Positions 17,360 to 25,713 of a stretch of DNA of 64,000 nt are shown piece after piece. Source of the DNA: an uncultured Roseburia sp. (GTDB taxonomy: Bacteria > Bacillota > Clostridia > Lachnospirales > Lachnospiraceae); assembly GCA_947174805.1 (NCBI GenBank), contig CAMWKH010000001.1, forward strand, positions 183,115-247,114, given 5' to 3'. Numbering within the stretch: the stretch's first letter is position 1; each line of letters starts with the position of its first letter. The notes under the pieces were generated by a model. The model had not been told where the DNA came from. It worked only from the letters and a program-made list of their open reading frames with translations, and ran no database searches. The translations under genes were made by a program, and so were the position numbers.

Positions 17360-18269
17360 GCTTTACCAACAGCTTTTCAAAATAATCCGGCAGAGGGGCG
17401 GAGAATTCCATATACTGCCCTGTTCTCGGATGTATAAAGCCTATGGTCATTGCATGTAATGCCTGTCCCTGCAGATGATAGGGATTTTTCGGATTTCCAT
17501 ATAAGATGTCTCCCATCAGGGGATGGCCAATACTTGCCATATGCACCCGGATTTGATGAGTTCTGCCGGTTTCCAGCTGAAATTCCATGTAGGAGGCGTT
17601 GGGAAACTCACGGATCACCCGATAATGTGTAAGGGCATTTTTCCCCGAAGGGACGACAGCCATTTTTTTTCTGTCCGCGGGATGTCTGCCGATATCACCC
17701 TCCACCCTGCCCTCCGGCTCTCTCAAATGTCCCGAGACAATTCCACGGTAAATGCGTTTGACAGAGTGGACTTTAATCTGTTCTGCTATAGCGGTGTGAG
17801 TTTCATCGTTTTTGCAGACAATGAGAGAACCTGTGGTGTCCTTGTCAATCCGGTGGACGATACCTGGACGAATCTCCCCGTTAATTCCAGATAAACTGTC
17901 TTTGCAGTGGTACATCACGGCGTTTACTAAAGTTCCCGTTACATGTCCTGGGGAAGGATGGACCACCATATCCTTTGGCTTATTTACAATTAAAAGGTCA
18001 CTGTCCTCGTAAAGGATATCCAGCGGGATATTCTCTGGAAGGATTTCCACCTCTTCCGGTTCAGGTATGGTGATTTCAATTTTTTGCCCTAATTTTAATT
18101 TACAATTTGATTTTACTTCTTTTTTGTCCACTAAAACAAATTTATCTTTAATTAATTTCTGTATAAAAGACCTGGAAAAGGATAATTCCTCCAGTTTGTA
18201 AAAGAGATATTTGTCTAATCTAAAATTAATTTCGCTCTCTTCTACTTGAAACAACATAAAGTTATCCAT
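17346..18269 (-). CDS. RluA/RluD family RNA pseudouridine synthase
   Basis: Isomerises uridines in large-subunit rRNA (or tRNA). The 307-residue protein carries an N-terminal S4 RNA-binding domain (about 15-75, with RLDKYLFYKL and SRSFIQKLIKD) and the catalytic domain, with the active-site aspartate in HRIDKDTTGSLIV (near residue 141) and the family block ETGRTHQIRVHMASIGHPLMGD. It is adjacent to lspA by 3 bases, the lspA-rluD order seen in most Firmicutes. RluD-type is likely by context, but paralogue identity is not certain. Confidence 0.92.
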   Translation of the reverse strand: MDNFMLFQVEESEINFRLDKYLFYKLEELSFSRSFIQKLIKDKFVLVDKKEVKSNCKLKLGQKIEITIPEPEEVEILPENIPLDILYEDSDLLIVNKPKDMVVHPSPGHVTGTLVNAVMYHCKDSLSGINGEIRPGIVHRIDKDTTGSLIVCKNDETHTAIAEQIKVHSVKRIYRGIVSGHLREPEGRVEGDIGRHPADRKKMAVVPSGKNALTHYRVIREFPNASYMEFQLETGRTHQIRVHMASIGHPLMGDILYGNPKNPYHLQGQALHAMTIGFIHPRTGQYMEFSAPLPDYFEKLLVKLDRT

Positions 18270-18272
18270 AAT

Positions 18273-18806
18273 TTATTTTTCTTTCTTTTTCAAAAATGGC
18301 AAAATTTCATCTATTTCCTCCTCTTTATAATAGAAACAGAAGGTGAGGATGAAAAGACAGGCTCCAACAGTGATATAGATGTCTGCCACATTAAAAACTG
18401 CAAAATTTATTAACTTAAAGTAAAAGAAATCGATGACATAATTGTGGACACATCTGTCAATCAAATTGCCCACAGCGCCTGCCATCAGCAAAATAAGAAT
18501 AAGATTCGCCCAGCGATACCTGCTTTTTTGCGGCATTCTAAGATATAAATAAAACATGACGAAAAAGAGGATTACGGTAATGATGACAAAAAATGTTTTC
18601 TGTCCCCAGAGAATGCTGAAAGCCGCCCCCTGGTTTTCCAGGTAGTATAATTCAAAAACATTTGGAATCAATTCAAAGGCGGGGGAATCTTTTAAGTGTG
18701 TCACTGCCAGGTATTTCGTAGCCTGATCCAGTAGAATCAAAAGTAAAATAAGGACAAGTCCTGTTATTTTTTTTGATTTGCCAGTCATATTTAATGAGTG
18801 TTTCAT
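18273..18806 (-). CDS. lspA: Lipoprotein signal peptidase II
   Basis: Membrane aspartyl protease that removes signal peptides from prolipoproteins such as the carboxypeptidase and DUF3048 lipoproteins of this window. The 177-residue protein has four membrane segments and the two catalytic aspartates in GNLIDRCVHNYVIDFF and FNVADIYITVG. The ATG at 18806 follows GAGG at a good distance; an in-frame start 12 codons upstream lacks this and is not used. Together with the pseudouridine synthase it forms the conserved pair. Confidence 0.95.
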   Translation of the reverse strand: MKHSLNMTGKSKKITGLVLILLLILLDQATKYLAVTHLKDSPAFELIPNVFELYYLENQGAAFSILWGQKTFFVIITVILFFVMFYLYLRMPQKSRYRWANLILILLMAGAVGNLIDRCVHNYVIDFFYFKLINFAVFNVADIYITVGACLFILTFCFYYKEEEIDEILPFLKKKEK

Positions 18807-18859
18807 AACTTTAACCTCAGTGCGTTTTCTGTTATATTGCAATTATAGTTTTTTAAAAA

Positions 18860-19948
18860 CTAAAGAATGGACGCTATTCCGGCCCGAATTTGTTCCTGGG
18901 TTAAGTCGGAGTTTACGTAAGCGTTTCCCACAGAGGAAAGTAAAACAAATTTTATTTTTCCAGCAAGCATTTTTTTGTCAGATTTGCTCGTTGAAAGAAT
19001 CTCATCTTCCTTTAATTTTCTTGCTTTTACTGGAATTCCAAAGAGTTTCAGAGTGGAAATAATATCTTCGTACTCCTCTGTTGAAATATGCCCCAATGTA
19101 AGGGAAATATAGCAGGCGGCAGCCATTCCAATTCCAACACACTGTCCATGGTACAGAGAAAAATCAGCCAGCTTTTCTACAGCATGTCCGATGGTATGTC
19201 CAAAATTCAGCAGTGCCCTCTCCCCCTGCTCTTTGGGGTCGCGTTCCACAATCTCCCGCTTAATCTGGCAGCTCCTGTATATCATTTCCTCCACCACCGG
19301 AATGTTAAACATCATAATTTCCTCACAGTGTATCTGTATCCAACGAAAATATGACTTATCCTTTATTAATCCATGTTTTAATATTTCAGCCATTCCTGAA
19401 AGATACTGTTCTAATGGGAGGCTGCGCAGGAGGGAAATGTTCATGTACACAAGCTTGGGCTGATAAAAGGCGCCCACCATATTTTTATACCGGGAAAAGT
19501 CCACTCCTGTCTTACCGCCGATACTGCTGTCCACCTGGGATAAAAGGCTGGTGGGAATTTGGATAAAATCAATGCCCCGAAGGAAGGTAGCTGCGGTAAA
19601 GCCGGTTAAATCCCCCACTACGCCGCCTCCGAAGGCGATCAGAAGGTCATGTCTGTCAAAGTGGTTGAAGATTAAAGCTTCATACACTTTCTGTACCGTT
19701 TTCAGGTTCTTATTTTCCTCCCCCGCAGGGAAGATATAGGAAATTATATGGTTAAAAAAAGTTTTAAGTTTCTGCTCTAATTTTGTAAGATGTAATTCTG
19801 CTAGATTAGAGTCCGTGACGATACAGACTTTCTGGCTGGGATTGCAGCCTGCCTGTTTCAGTTTTGTTATAATGGCATCGAAATCCTCTTCTAAGGCAAT
19901 CTCGTAGCAGGGTCTGCCCTCATAGGAAACATTGATAGTTTTTGACAT
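18860..19948 (-). CDS. aroB: 3-dehydroquinate synthase
   Basis: Second step of the shikimate pathway, converting DAHP to 3-dehydroquinate with NAD and a divalent metal. The 362-residue protein shows the NAD-binding GGGVVGDLTGFTAATFLRG, then IPTSLLSQVDSSIGGKTGVD, and metal-ligand histidines in LNFGHTIGHAVEKL and YHGQCVGIG. Other aro genes are not in the window; here it is embedded in the sepF-lspA gene string. Confidence 0.96.
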   Translation of the reverse strand: MSKTINVSYEGRPCYEIALEEDFDAIITKLKQAGCNPSQKVCIVTDSNLAELHLTKLEQKLKTFFNHIISYIFPAGEENKNLKTVQKVYEALIFNHFDRHDLLIAFGGGVVGDLTGFTAATFLRGIDFIQIPTSLLSQVDSSIGGKTGVDFSRYKNMVGAFYQPKLVYMNISLLRSLPLEQYLSGMAEILKHGLIKDKSYFRWIQIHCEEIMMFNIPVVEEMIYRSCQIKREIVERDPKEQGERALLNFGHTIGHAVEKLADFSLYHGQCVGIGMAAACYISLTLGHISTEEYEDIISTLKLFGIPVKARKLKEDEILSTSKSDKKMLAGKIKFVLLSSVGNAYVNSDLTQEQIRAGIASIL

Positions 19949-19962
19949 ATGGCATTCTCCTC

Positions 19963-20733
19963 TTACATATATTTTTTTATATTAATTTTATTACGACCTT
20001 TTTTTGTCTCACCGGTACATCCCAGGTAGACATACTTCCCATGTCCTCTTATAGATATCACATCATTCTCCTTGCATTCATAAGCGTTAGAAATGATTAA
20101 TTTTTCATTTACAAAAACTTTCTGGCCCTGAATCAAAAGGACGCTTTTTGACCGGGCTTTTCCCGTGAGAAACGCCACAACACTGTCGAGCCTTGGGGAA
20201 GATACAATGCCGGAGATTTCCTGAAATTCCTGTTTGACCTGAAACTCCTGTGCCTCTATCCTCTTTCCATGCACTGCCGTGCGGCGTATGCTGTCCAGGG
20301 AAGATAGTAGGTAATCGGAAAGCTCCTCCTCACAAAACAGGTAGTATGCCTTATCCTCCAACTTGATATCACCTATTTTACAGCGATCAATTCCCAGCCC
20401 CATCAATGCTCCAAGGACATCCCTGTGGCTCAGTTCCTCTGCAAATTTTGGATGGACCGGCACAAACTTAAGACAGGATATGGGAAAATCTTGGGGGGAT
20501 TCCCAGGCATAAGAAAGAGCATCAGGGATAAATGCTACCATCTGACGCTCTGCAAATTCATACCCTCCAGAAAGCTTATACTGTGTCTTTAATTCAGGAA
20601 CAGTCTGGATAAACAGGTTAATTTCATTCAAATTTAAAAAATTGCTGAAAGTTACCGTATCCCTCTTGTCTGCCAGACGGGATAAATCAATAAAACGTTT
20701 TTTTAATAAAAGTTCTTCTTCCTGGTATTTCAT
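19963..20733 (-). CDS. ylmH: YlmH-like S4-domain RNA-binding protein
   Basis: A 256-residue protein of the YlmH family, encoded beside sepF in most Firmicutes; homologues bind stalled 50S-nascent chain complexes in ribosome quality control. The C-terminal S4 domain is visible from SSPRLDSVVAFLTGKARSKS through GQKVFVNEKLI to DVISIRGHGKYVY. The N-terminal region contains the conserved YGGYEFAERQ-like stretch, here SGGYEFAERQMVAFIPD. It lies between aroB and sepF with short gaps. Confidence 0.9.
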   Translation of the reverse strand: MKYQEEELLLKKRFIDLSRLADKRDTVTFSNFLNLNEINLFIQTVPELKTQYKLSGGYEFAERQMVAFIPDALSYAWESPQDFPISCLKFVPVHPKFAEELSHRDVLGALMGLGIDRCKIGDIKLEDKAYYLFCEEELSDYLLSSLDSIRRTAVHGKRIEAQEFQVKQEFQEISGIVSSPRLDSVVAFLTGKARSKSVLLIQGQKVFVNEKLIISNAYECKENDVISIRGHGKYVYLGCTGETKKGRNKINIKKYM

Positions 20734-20748
20734 AATTCCCCTTAAAAT

Positions 20749-21264
20749 TTAAAAATCAGTATGTATTCCTGAACTGCTAAAAGAATCCACCAGGTTCAGG
20801 AAGTCTCCGGAAATGTCTACAGAAGCCGGTGTAATAATAAAAATGTAATTTGATATTTTCTGCAGATTACCGCTGATGGCAAAGCAGGAACCGGAAGTAA
20901 AATCGATAATGCGCTGGGCAATATCCACGTCCAGTCCTTCCACATTCAACACAACAGTACGGTTGGACAAGAGAGTCTCTGTAATTTCCCTTGCATCTTC
21001 CACCGTGGTAGGTTTGATTACACAGACTTCCATGCCGCTTGCCCCCTGTTTCTTTGCAGGGCGCATGGGGGTGATTTTCTGCCCCGACTTATTTTTACTC
21101 ACTGGTTCATAAGTATCTTCCCGAAGGGATTCTGATTTTTCCCTGCGGGCAGTTTTTTTGCTGACTGGTGCTTCCTCTTCTTCATAATAATCATCATCGT
21201 AAAAATCATCTTCGTCATCTGGATTTAAACGCATCATATTTAAAAAACTATCAAGTACTCCCAT
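20749..21264 (-). CDS. sepF: Cell division protein SepF
   Basis: Septum-associated protein that tethers FtsZ to the membrane and shapes the Z-ring. The 171-residue protein begins with an amphipathic, membrane-targeting helix (MGVLDSFLNMMRL), followed by an acidic linker rich in D/E/Y (residues 15-32) and basic region, then the compact DUF552 core (about 80-171) with VCVIKPTTVEDAREITETL, VLNVEGLD and RIIDFTSG. The adjacent yggS and ylmH confirm the division-cell-wall cluster relic. Confidence 0.95.
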   Translation of the reverse strand: MGVLDSFLNMMRLNPDDEDDFYDDDYYEEEEAPVSKKTARREKSESLREDTYEPVSKNKSGQKITPMRPAKKQGASGMEVCVIKPTTVEDAREITETLLSNRTVVLNVEGLDVDIAQRIIDFTSGSCFAISGNLQKISNYIFIITPASVDISGDFLNLVDSFSSSGIHTDF

Positions 21265-21279
21265 GAAAGGTTCTCCTAA

Positions 21280-21972
21280 CTATTTATTGTAATTTCTGGC
21301 TCCAAAAATTCCGGTGCCAACACGGACAATGGTAGCCCCCTCTTCAATAGCTACCATGTAATCTCCCGTCATGCCCATAGATAGAATATCCATAGATACA
21401 TTATCAATGTTTTTTGCGGCTATGTCAACAGATAATTCCTTAATTTCCCGAAAATAGGCTCTATTATCCTCCGGGTTCTCCACAAAAGGAGCAATGGTCA
21501 TAAGTCCTTCGATGCGTATACTGTCCAGTTTGGAAATCTCTGTCACAAGCTGAAGTGTCTCCTCCCTGGAAATTCCGAATTTAGTGGCTTCCCTGGCAAT
21601 GTTTACCTCTATGAGTACAGGGACGATGCGCTTTATTTTCTTGGCCTGGATGTTGATTTCCTCCGCCAGGCGGTAGGTATCCACAGAGTGAATCAAAGCC
21701 ACATCCCCGATAATGTATTTTACCTTATTTCTCTGCAGGTGTCCAATCATATGCCAATTTATATCTTTAGGCAGCTCATCTCTTTTCTCACAGATTTCCT
21801 GGACCTTATTTTCACCGAAATTCCGGATGCCGCAGTCATATATCTCCTGAAGCATGGTGACGGGCTTTGTCTTGCTCACTGCCACCAGGGTTATCTCTTC
21901 CCGTTTTCTGCCCCTGCGTATGCAGGCTGTGTTTATATTTTCCTCTACTTGTCTCAAATTATCTGCTAACAT
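21280..21972 (-). CDS. YggS-family pyridoxal phosphate-binding protein
   Basis: PLP homeostasis protein (PLPBP/YggS/YlmE), a single TIM-like barrel resembling the N-terminal domain of alanine racemase, with no known catalytic turnover. The 230-residue protein has the PLP lysine in LVAVSKTKPV (about K34), then FGENKVQE, WHMIGHLQRNKVK and the C-terminal SMGMTGDYMVAIEEGATIVRVGTGIFG. It is next to sepF, as YlmE is in Bacillus. Confidence 0.94.
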   Translation of the reverse strand: MLADNLRQVEENINTACIRRGRKREEITLVAVSKTKPVTMLQEIYDCGIRNFGENKVQEICEKRDELPKDINWHMIGHLQRNKVKYIIGDVALIHSVDTYRLAEEINIQAKKIKRIVPVLIEVNIAREATKFGISREETLQLVTEISKLDSIRIEGLMTIAPFVENPEDNRAYFREIKELSVDIAAKNIDNVSMDILSMGMTGDYMVAIEEGATIVRVGTGIFGARNYNK

Positions 21973-21999
21973 ATATATTTCCCTCTTTCTGTTTGTTGT

Positions 22000-23391
22000 T
22001 TAATCGTTTATCAGGGCATTTTCCGTGACAGCGCTGCCGTCTAAGGCGATATGGTCGTACTGGGATATACCATAGTCTGTGTCGCTCCGGATAATGGAAT
22101 ATTCATTATTTTGGTAAATAATGTCAATTTGTTTGAATACGGCGTATCCTTTATTGATACTGTAAATTCCGTCCATCTTTGCGGTTTCTTTTACTTTGTA
22201 GGTTTCGCTGGAATTGGGCTTTAAAATAACGTCCCCTTCCGCGATATCTTCCCCGTCCACATAATATTCATATTCCGTGGCAAAATAAATTTCAGGCACT
22301 ACAAATTCCTCGGTGGAAGTTCCGTTTTTGTCTGTACGCCGCCGTACCACTCCTTCTCTCCCGGAATTGCCTCCTTTCTGGAAATATTCCATGGGAAGAG
22401 TGAAAAAATCCTTTGCGGCAATGGAAGAATTGGGGATTTTTAATCCAGTCTCCTCATCGAACAAAAGCTCCAATTCCACAAAACGGTCTGTGGCAAACCT
22501 TATCATGGAGTTGTGCAGGGATAAGATCATATAAGTGTTCTCTTCTTTCTCCACAGTTTCAAAGGGAATACGGAGAATGGAGTTATCTTTTTTGAATTTC
22601 ACCCGCACTGTGGTGGAATCCCGAAGCAGACGCTTCGTCTCGTCGGTTATGGGAATTACCAGATTCCATTTCTCACTGGTAATTATTTTGTAGGCGGCAT
22701 CCCCGGATTCCACTGTGGGCCTGTCCTTTAAATTGACCTTTGTGTATTTAGATTCTTCAAACATTTCCTGGGTAAAATTCTCTGTGGTTACCCCCTCATA
22801 GCCGTCTGTAAAATACACCACTACCCCGTCTCTCGCTGCTGTTCCTTTGTGGAAAGTGGCATTGCTCTCCGCCATAGTAACTGCGTCGGAGATGGAATCT
22901 AGGGCGCCCATGCTCAAAGCTTCCGATATCCGGGAATTTAAATCACTTTTAAACGTGTAGATACCGTAAAATGTCTTCCAACTGTAACTCTTACTGAATT
23001 CGGAAATCCTGTTTTGGATATCTGCCAAATCTTCCTGGGAAAGTTTGGAGGCGTCCTGGCTGGCCTGGTTAATCTGTTTTGCGATATAACCGTCTGTGTC
23101 AACGGAATAGACCAAGTCCCCCGCCCCCACTTTGGAGGCATCCTTTATATAGTAATTGATGGAACCCGCCCTGTCGGTGGGGTAAATTTCCTCCTGCCTC
23201 AAGGCAAGGCCGGTATAGGAATTATTAATGGCAATGGTGCCCTGCACCACCTCATACACAGAGGTGTGGGTGGATGTAAAATAAGAATATACATAAAACA
23301 TCATATAAATGAAAATAATTCCAAATGTGATAAATCCTATATTTAAATGAAATGGCTTTCGATACCGCACTACTTTCTTGCTTTTTGCCAC
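22000..23391 (-). CDS. HlyD-like membrane-fusion/adaptor protein
   Basis: A 463-residue single-pass membrane protein with a short basic cytoplasmic tail (AKSKKVVRYRKPFHLN), one membrane segment (about residues 18-38) and a large extracytoplasmic part. That part resembles the HlyD_3/periplasmic-adaptor-like proteins that Clostridia encode beside sepF: a lipoyl-like half (IAINNSYTGLALRQEE, AGDLVYSVDTDGYIA), a helical hairpin (about 110-150) and a beta-rich C-terminus. The GTG at 23391 after AAAGGCGG is preferred; the upstream ATG at 23436 lies inside the promoter. The role, perhaps envelope assembly at the septum, is inference from location. Confidence 0.72.
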   Translation of the reverse strand: MAKSKKVVRYRKPFHLNIGFITFGIIFIYMMFYVYSYFTSTHTSVYEVVQGTIAINNSYTGLALRQEEIYPTDRAGSINYYIKDASKVGAGDLVYSVDTDGYIAKQINQASQDASKLSQEDLADIQNRISEFSKSYSWKTFYGIYTFKSDLNSRISEALSMGALDSISDAVTMAESNATFHKGTAARDGVVVYFTDGYEGVTTENFTQEMFEESKYTKVNLKDRPTVESGDAAYKIITSEKWNLVIPITDETKRLLRDSTTVRVKFKKDNSILRIPFETVEKEENTYMILSLHNSMIRFATDRFVELELLFDEETGLKIPNSSIAAKDFFTLPMEYFQKGGNSGREGVVRRRTDKNGTSTEEFVVPEIYFATEYEYYVDGEDIAEGDVILKPNSSETYKVKETAKMDGIYSINKGYAVFKQIDIIYQNNEYSIIRSDTDYGISQYDHIALDGSAVTENALIND

Positions 23392-23426
23392 AAAAATACC
23401 GCCTTTACAAATGAATTCTAAATTAT

Positions 23427-23455
23427 ATTGTATCATTTTCGGTGAAAGAAAACAA
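23427..23455 (-). promoter_or_regulatory. Promoter of the HlyD-yggS-sepF operon
   Basis: Minus strand: TTGTTT at 23455-23450, 17-base spacer, TACAAT at 23432-23427. Transcription near 23420 would give a leader of about 30 bases before the GTG at 23391. Confidence 0.6.
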
Positions 23456-23505
23456 TGTATAATACACAGGAAAAAAGAAATACTAAGAAAAAAGGAGGTA
23501 GAATT

Positions 23506-23718
23506 ATGAACTCAAAAGTATTAGATTATATATTGCTCACTCTTGTGATTATCGGCGCAGTAAACTGGGGATTAATCGGATTTTTCCGTTTTGATCTGGT
23601 TGCATTTCTCTTTGGGGATATGTCCTGGGTTTCCAGGATCGTATATGCTCTTGTGGGTATCGGCGGGATTTATCTGCTCAGTGTTTACGGCAGAATCCGA
23701 AGCATTGAACAGGCTTAA
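23506..23718 (+). CDS. DUF378 small membrane protein
   Basis: A 70-residue protein with two membrane segments and the DUF378 hallmark VIIGAVNWGLIGFF followed by FDLVAFLFGD and the second segment RIVYALVGIGGIYLL. The ATG at 23506 has the strong ribosome-binding site AAAGGAGG 7 bases upstream; earlier in-frame starts lack one. Function of DUF378 proteins is unknown to me. It stands alone between a divergent and a convergent gene. A TATAAT at 23458-23463 could be its -10, but no good -35 accompanies it. Confidence 0.85.
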   Translation: MNSKVLDYILLTLVIIGAVNWGLIGFFRFDLVAFLFGDMSWVSRIVYALVGIGGIYLLSVYGRIRSIEQA

Positions 23719-23736
23719 CCCAATAGATGTAATAAG

Positions 23737-23766
23737 AAAGGACTGCCCGTGTGACAGTCCTTTTAT
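23737..23766. terminator. Bidirectional terminator between convergent genes
   Basis: Stem AAAGGACTG (23737-23745) with CAGTCCTTT (23755-23763), followed by T-rich sequence on both strands. It serves DUF378 on the plus strand and the small ATPase-like gene on the minus strand. Confidence 0.78.
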
Positions 23767-23778
23767 CCTATGTAGTAT

Positions 23779-24198
23779 TTACAGGGAAACAATGAGTTTT
23801 GCCTTCGCACATTCCGGAAGTTCATCTTCGTTCTTTGATACGCTTAAAACAATCTTCACGTTATACTTTTCACTGATAATATCCAATTTCTCAATGGCAT
23901 GTGTTATTTCATCGTCTTTCATATTGGAAATTGTGAGGAAACTGTCAAGATAAAGTTCTTCCAAGTCATTATCCTGTGATACGATTCCGCAAATAAATCC
24001 CATAAACTCGTCACAATTTGTAATAGGATAATCTGTTACGTTTACAAGACGGACTCTATTGCTCAGCTCGTACATATGCTTCTGGCTCTTATCCAGATAT
24101 ACAATATTTCCATTTGCTGCCATAACCGCAGCATTCACCGTCTCTAGAAGTTTTTTTGTCTTTCCTTTTCCCTTTTCCCCTGCAATAATTTGAACCAT
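23779..24198 (-). CDS. Small P-loop ATP-binding protein of unknown function
   Basis: A 139-residue soluble protein starting with a Walker A loop, VQIIAGEKGKGKTKKLLE (GxxGxGKT at about residues 7-14), and a Walker-B-like hydrophobic strand before a YLDSFLTI segment; the C-terminal half has VKIVLSVSKNEDELP, then AKAKLIVSL. It is too small for a full RecA or AAA fold, and resembles a conserved Lachnospiraceae protein often labelled ATP-binding or twitching-motility-like; I do not know its function. The ATG at 24198 is preferred over that at 24204 because GGAGG is then 8 bases away. It has its own promoter. Confidence 0.65.
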   Translation of the reverse strand: MVQIIAGEKGKGKTKKLLETVNAAVMAANGNIVYLDKSQKHMYELSNRVRLVNVTDYPITNCDEFMGFICGIVSQDNDLEELYLDSFLTISNMKDDEITHAIEKLDIISEKYNVKIVLSVSKNEDELPECAKAKLIVSL

Positions 24199-24265
24199 GG
24201 CCATTTCCTCCTGTTTTCTCTCTTCAAAAATCCATACTGTCTCCTGAATTTCTGTCTATAAAATA

Positions 24266-24294
24266 ATTATAATTTATATGTAATGAAAATTCAA
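24266..24294 (-). promoter_or_regulatory. Promoter of the small P-loop gene
   Basis: Minus strand: TTGAAT at 24294-24289, 17-base spacer, perfect TATAAT at 24271-24266. Confidence 0.8.
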
Positions 24295-24332
24295 CCGCTA
24301 ATTCGTACAACTGTAAAAAAACGTGTATATTC

Positions 24333-25334
24333 TTAAGAATTGCCGGCAAACCCATATAATAATTCATTCATGTAGTAATACAGGTTATTTCGGCAGTCTG
24401 CCTTCATGACGATGGATACAATCTGCTCGTTTTTGCTGTTGGTGGAGTAAAGCACCAGACAGTATCCCGCTGCGTGGGTGGTCCCTGTCTTTCCCCCGAT
24501 TACGGTGATGCCTCTGGGGGCATCCTCTGTTCCCATAAGATATTTATTTGTGCTAGTCCACACCTGTTCCACTGTCATTCCGTCTTTATCCAGGTACTGG
24601 GCCGTGTACTCTGTCTCTGTGATGAGGTCGATGAACTGGGGATTCTGTATAGCTGCCTGGAAAAACAGATACATATCATAAACGGTGGTATAGTGGTCTT
24701 CGTCCTGTAAACCGTTGGAATTTACAAAATGGGAATCCAGGGCACCGAGGGCTTTTGCCTCCTCATTCATAAGCTTTGCAAACTCTTCCACGCTGCCAGA
24801 AATTCCCTCGGCGATTACAATGGCCGCATCATTGCCGCTTCGCATCATAAGCCCGTAGAGAAGCTGTTTTAGGGAAAGGTAATCCCCCTCTTTCAGATTG
24901 CATACGGAGGAATCGCTTTCCTGGTCCGCCGCCCTGGCGCTGACCTGGTAAACACTGTCTAAATCTCCGTATTTTAACGCCAAATAGGCGGTTAGAATTT
25001 TTGTCGTACTGGCAGGATATACTTTTTCATAAATATTCTGACAGTAAGTTACTTCTTTTGTATCAAGGTTAAATACACCTGAAGCCTCCGCCACCTGGGA
25101 ATCCGTCTGGTCAATGCCAAGAGGTTTTCCGTCGGAAATACAGTATTTTTCCGCAAAAAAAGGATACGTATTCTGCAGAGACGTGTCGTCCACAGATACC
25201 ATTTGATATTTTTGGGATGTCTGATAAATCTGATAGGCATCCGAAAACGTCACTTCCTTATTTTTTTCACCGCACCCGGAAAAAAACAGGCAGAGAAGAA
25301 ACAGGCATGTAAATTTCTTATTTATACATTTCAC
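24333..25334 (-). CDS. D-alanyl-D-alanine carboxypeptidase (S11), lipoprotein
   Basis: Trims the terminal D-Ala from peptidoglycan stem peptides. The 333-residue protein begins with a lipoprotein signal (CLFLLCLFFSGC, acceptor C21), an uncommon anchor because PBP5 homologues usually use a C-terminal amphipathic helix. The serine peptidase motifs are intact: SxxK in PASTTKIL, SxN in RSGNDAAIV and KTG in GGKTGTTHAAG. It is the last gene of the shape/division cluster and overlaps mgsA by 17 bases. Confidence 0.92.
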   Translation of the reverse strand: MKCINKKFTCLFLLCLFFSGCGEKNKEVTFSDAYQIYQTSQKYQMVSVDDTSLQNTYPFFAEKYCISDGKPLGIDQTDSQVAEASGVFNLDTKEVTYCQNIYEKVYPASTTKILTAYLALKYGDLDSVYQVSARAADQESDSSVCNLKEGDYLSLKQLLYGLMMRSGNDAAIVIAEGISGSVEEFAKLMNEEAKALGALDSHFVNSNGLQDEDHYTTVYDMYLFFQAAIQNPQFIDLITETEYTAQYLDKDGMTVEQVWTSTNKYLMGTEDAPRGITVIGGKTGTTHAAGYCLVLYSTNSKNEQIVSIVMKADCRNNLYYYMNELLYGFAGNS

Positions 25335-25713
25335 GCCACTCTAAGTCTCCTCGGTCTAAAGATTTAATTAATAGTTCTGCTGTCGCAAGATTGGTTGCCA
25401 GTGGAATATTGTGAGTATCACAGAGACGAACCACACTGTCCACATCCGGTTCATGGGACTTAGGAGTCAGGGGATCCCTTAAAAATATGACCAAATCTAT
25501 TTCATTGTGTTCAATCTGTGCACCTAATTGCTGTGCACCTCCCAGATGTCCGGCAAGATATTTATGGATGGTTAAATTTGCCACTTCCTCTATCAGCCGT
25601 CCCGTTGTCCCAGTGGCAAACAGTTCATTTTTACAGAGGATTCCTCTGTAGGCAATACAAAAGTTCTGCATTAATTTTTTTTTCGAGTCATGTGCGATAA
25701 GTCCGATGTTCAT
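25318..25713 (-). CDS. mgsA: Methylglyoxal synthase
   Basis: Converts dihydroxyacetone phosphate to methylglyoxal and phosphate, a glycolytic bypass. The 131-residue protein has the family blocks IGLIAHDSKKKLM, ATGTTGRLIEE, the phosphate-binding SGPxGGDQ equivalent (here AGHLGGAQQLGAQI), the catalytic aspartate region VIFLRDPLTPKSHEPD and NIPLATNLATAELLI. Overlaps both neighbours (4 bases with rodA, 17 with the carboxypeptidase), so tight translational coupling is likely, although its metabolic role is unrelated. Confidence 0.95.
   Translation of the reverse strand: MNIGLIAHDSKKKLMQNFCIAYRGILCKNELFATGTTGRLIEEVANLTIHKYLAGHLGGAQQLGAQIEHNEIDLVIFLRDPLTPKSHEPDVDSVVRLCDTHNIPLATNLATAELLIKSLDRGDLEWREMYK

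Noticed and set aside
24296..24345. Terminator after the carboxypeptidase gene
   Set aside because: The palindrome ATTCTTAAGAAT followed by T-rich sequence has no loop and cannot form a normal terminator hairpin.
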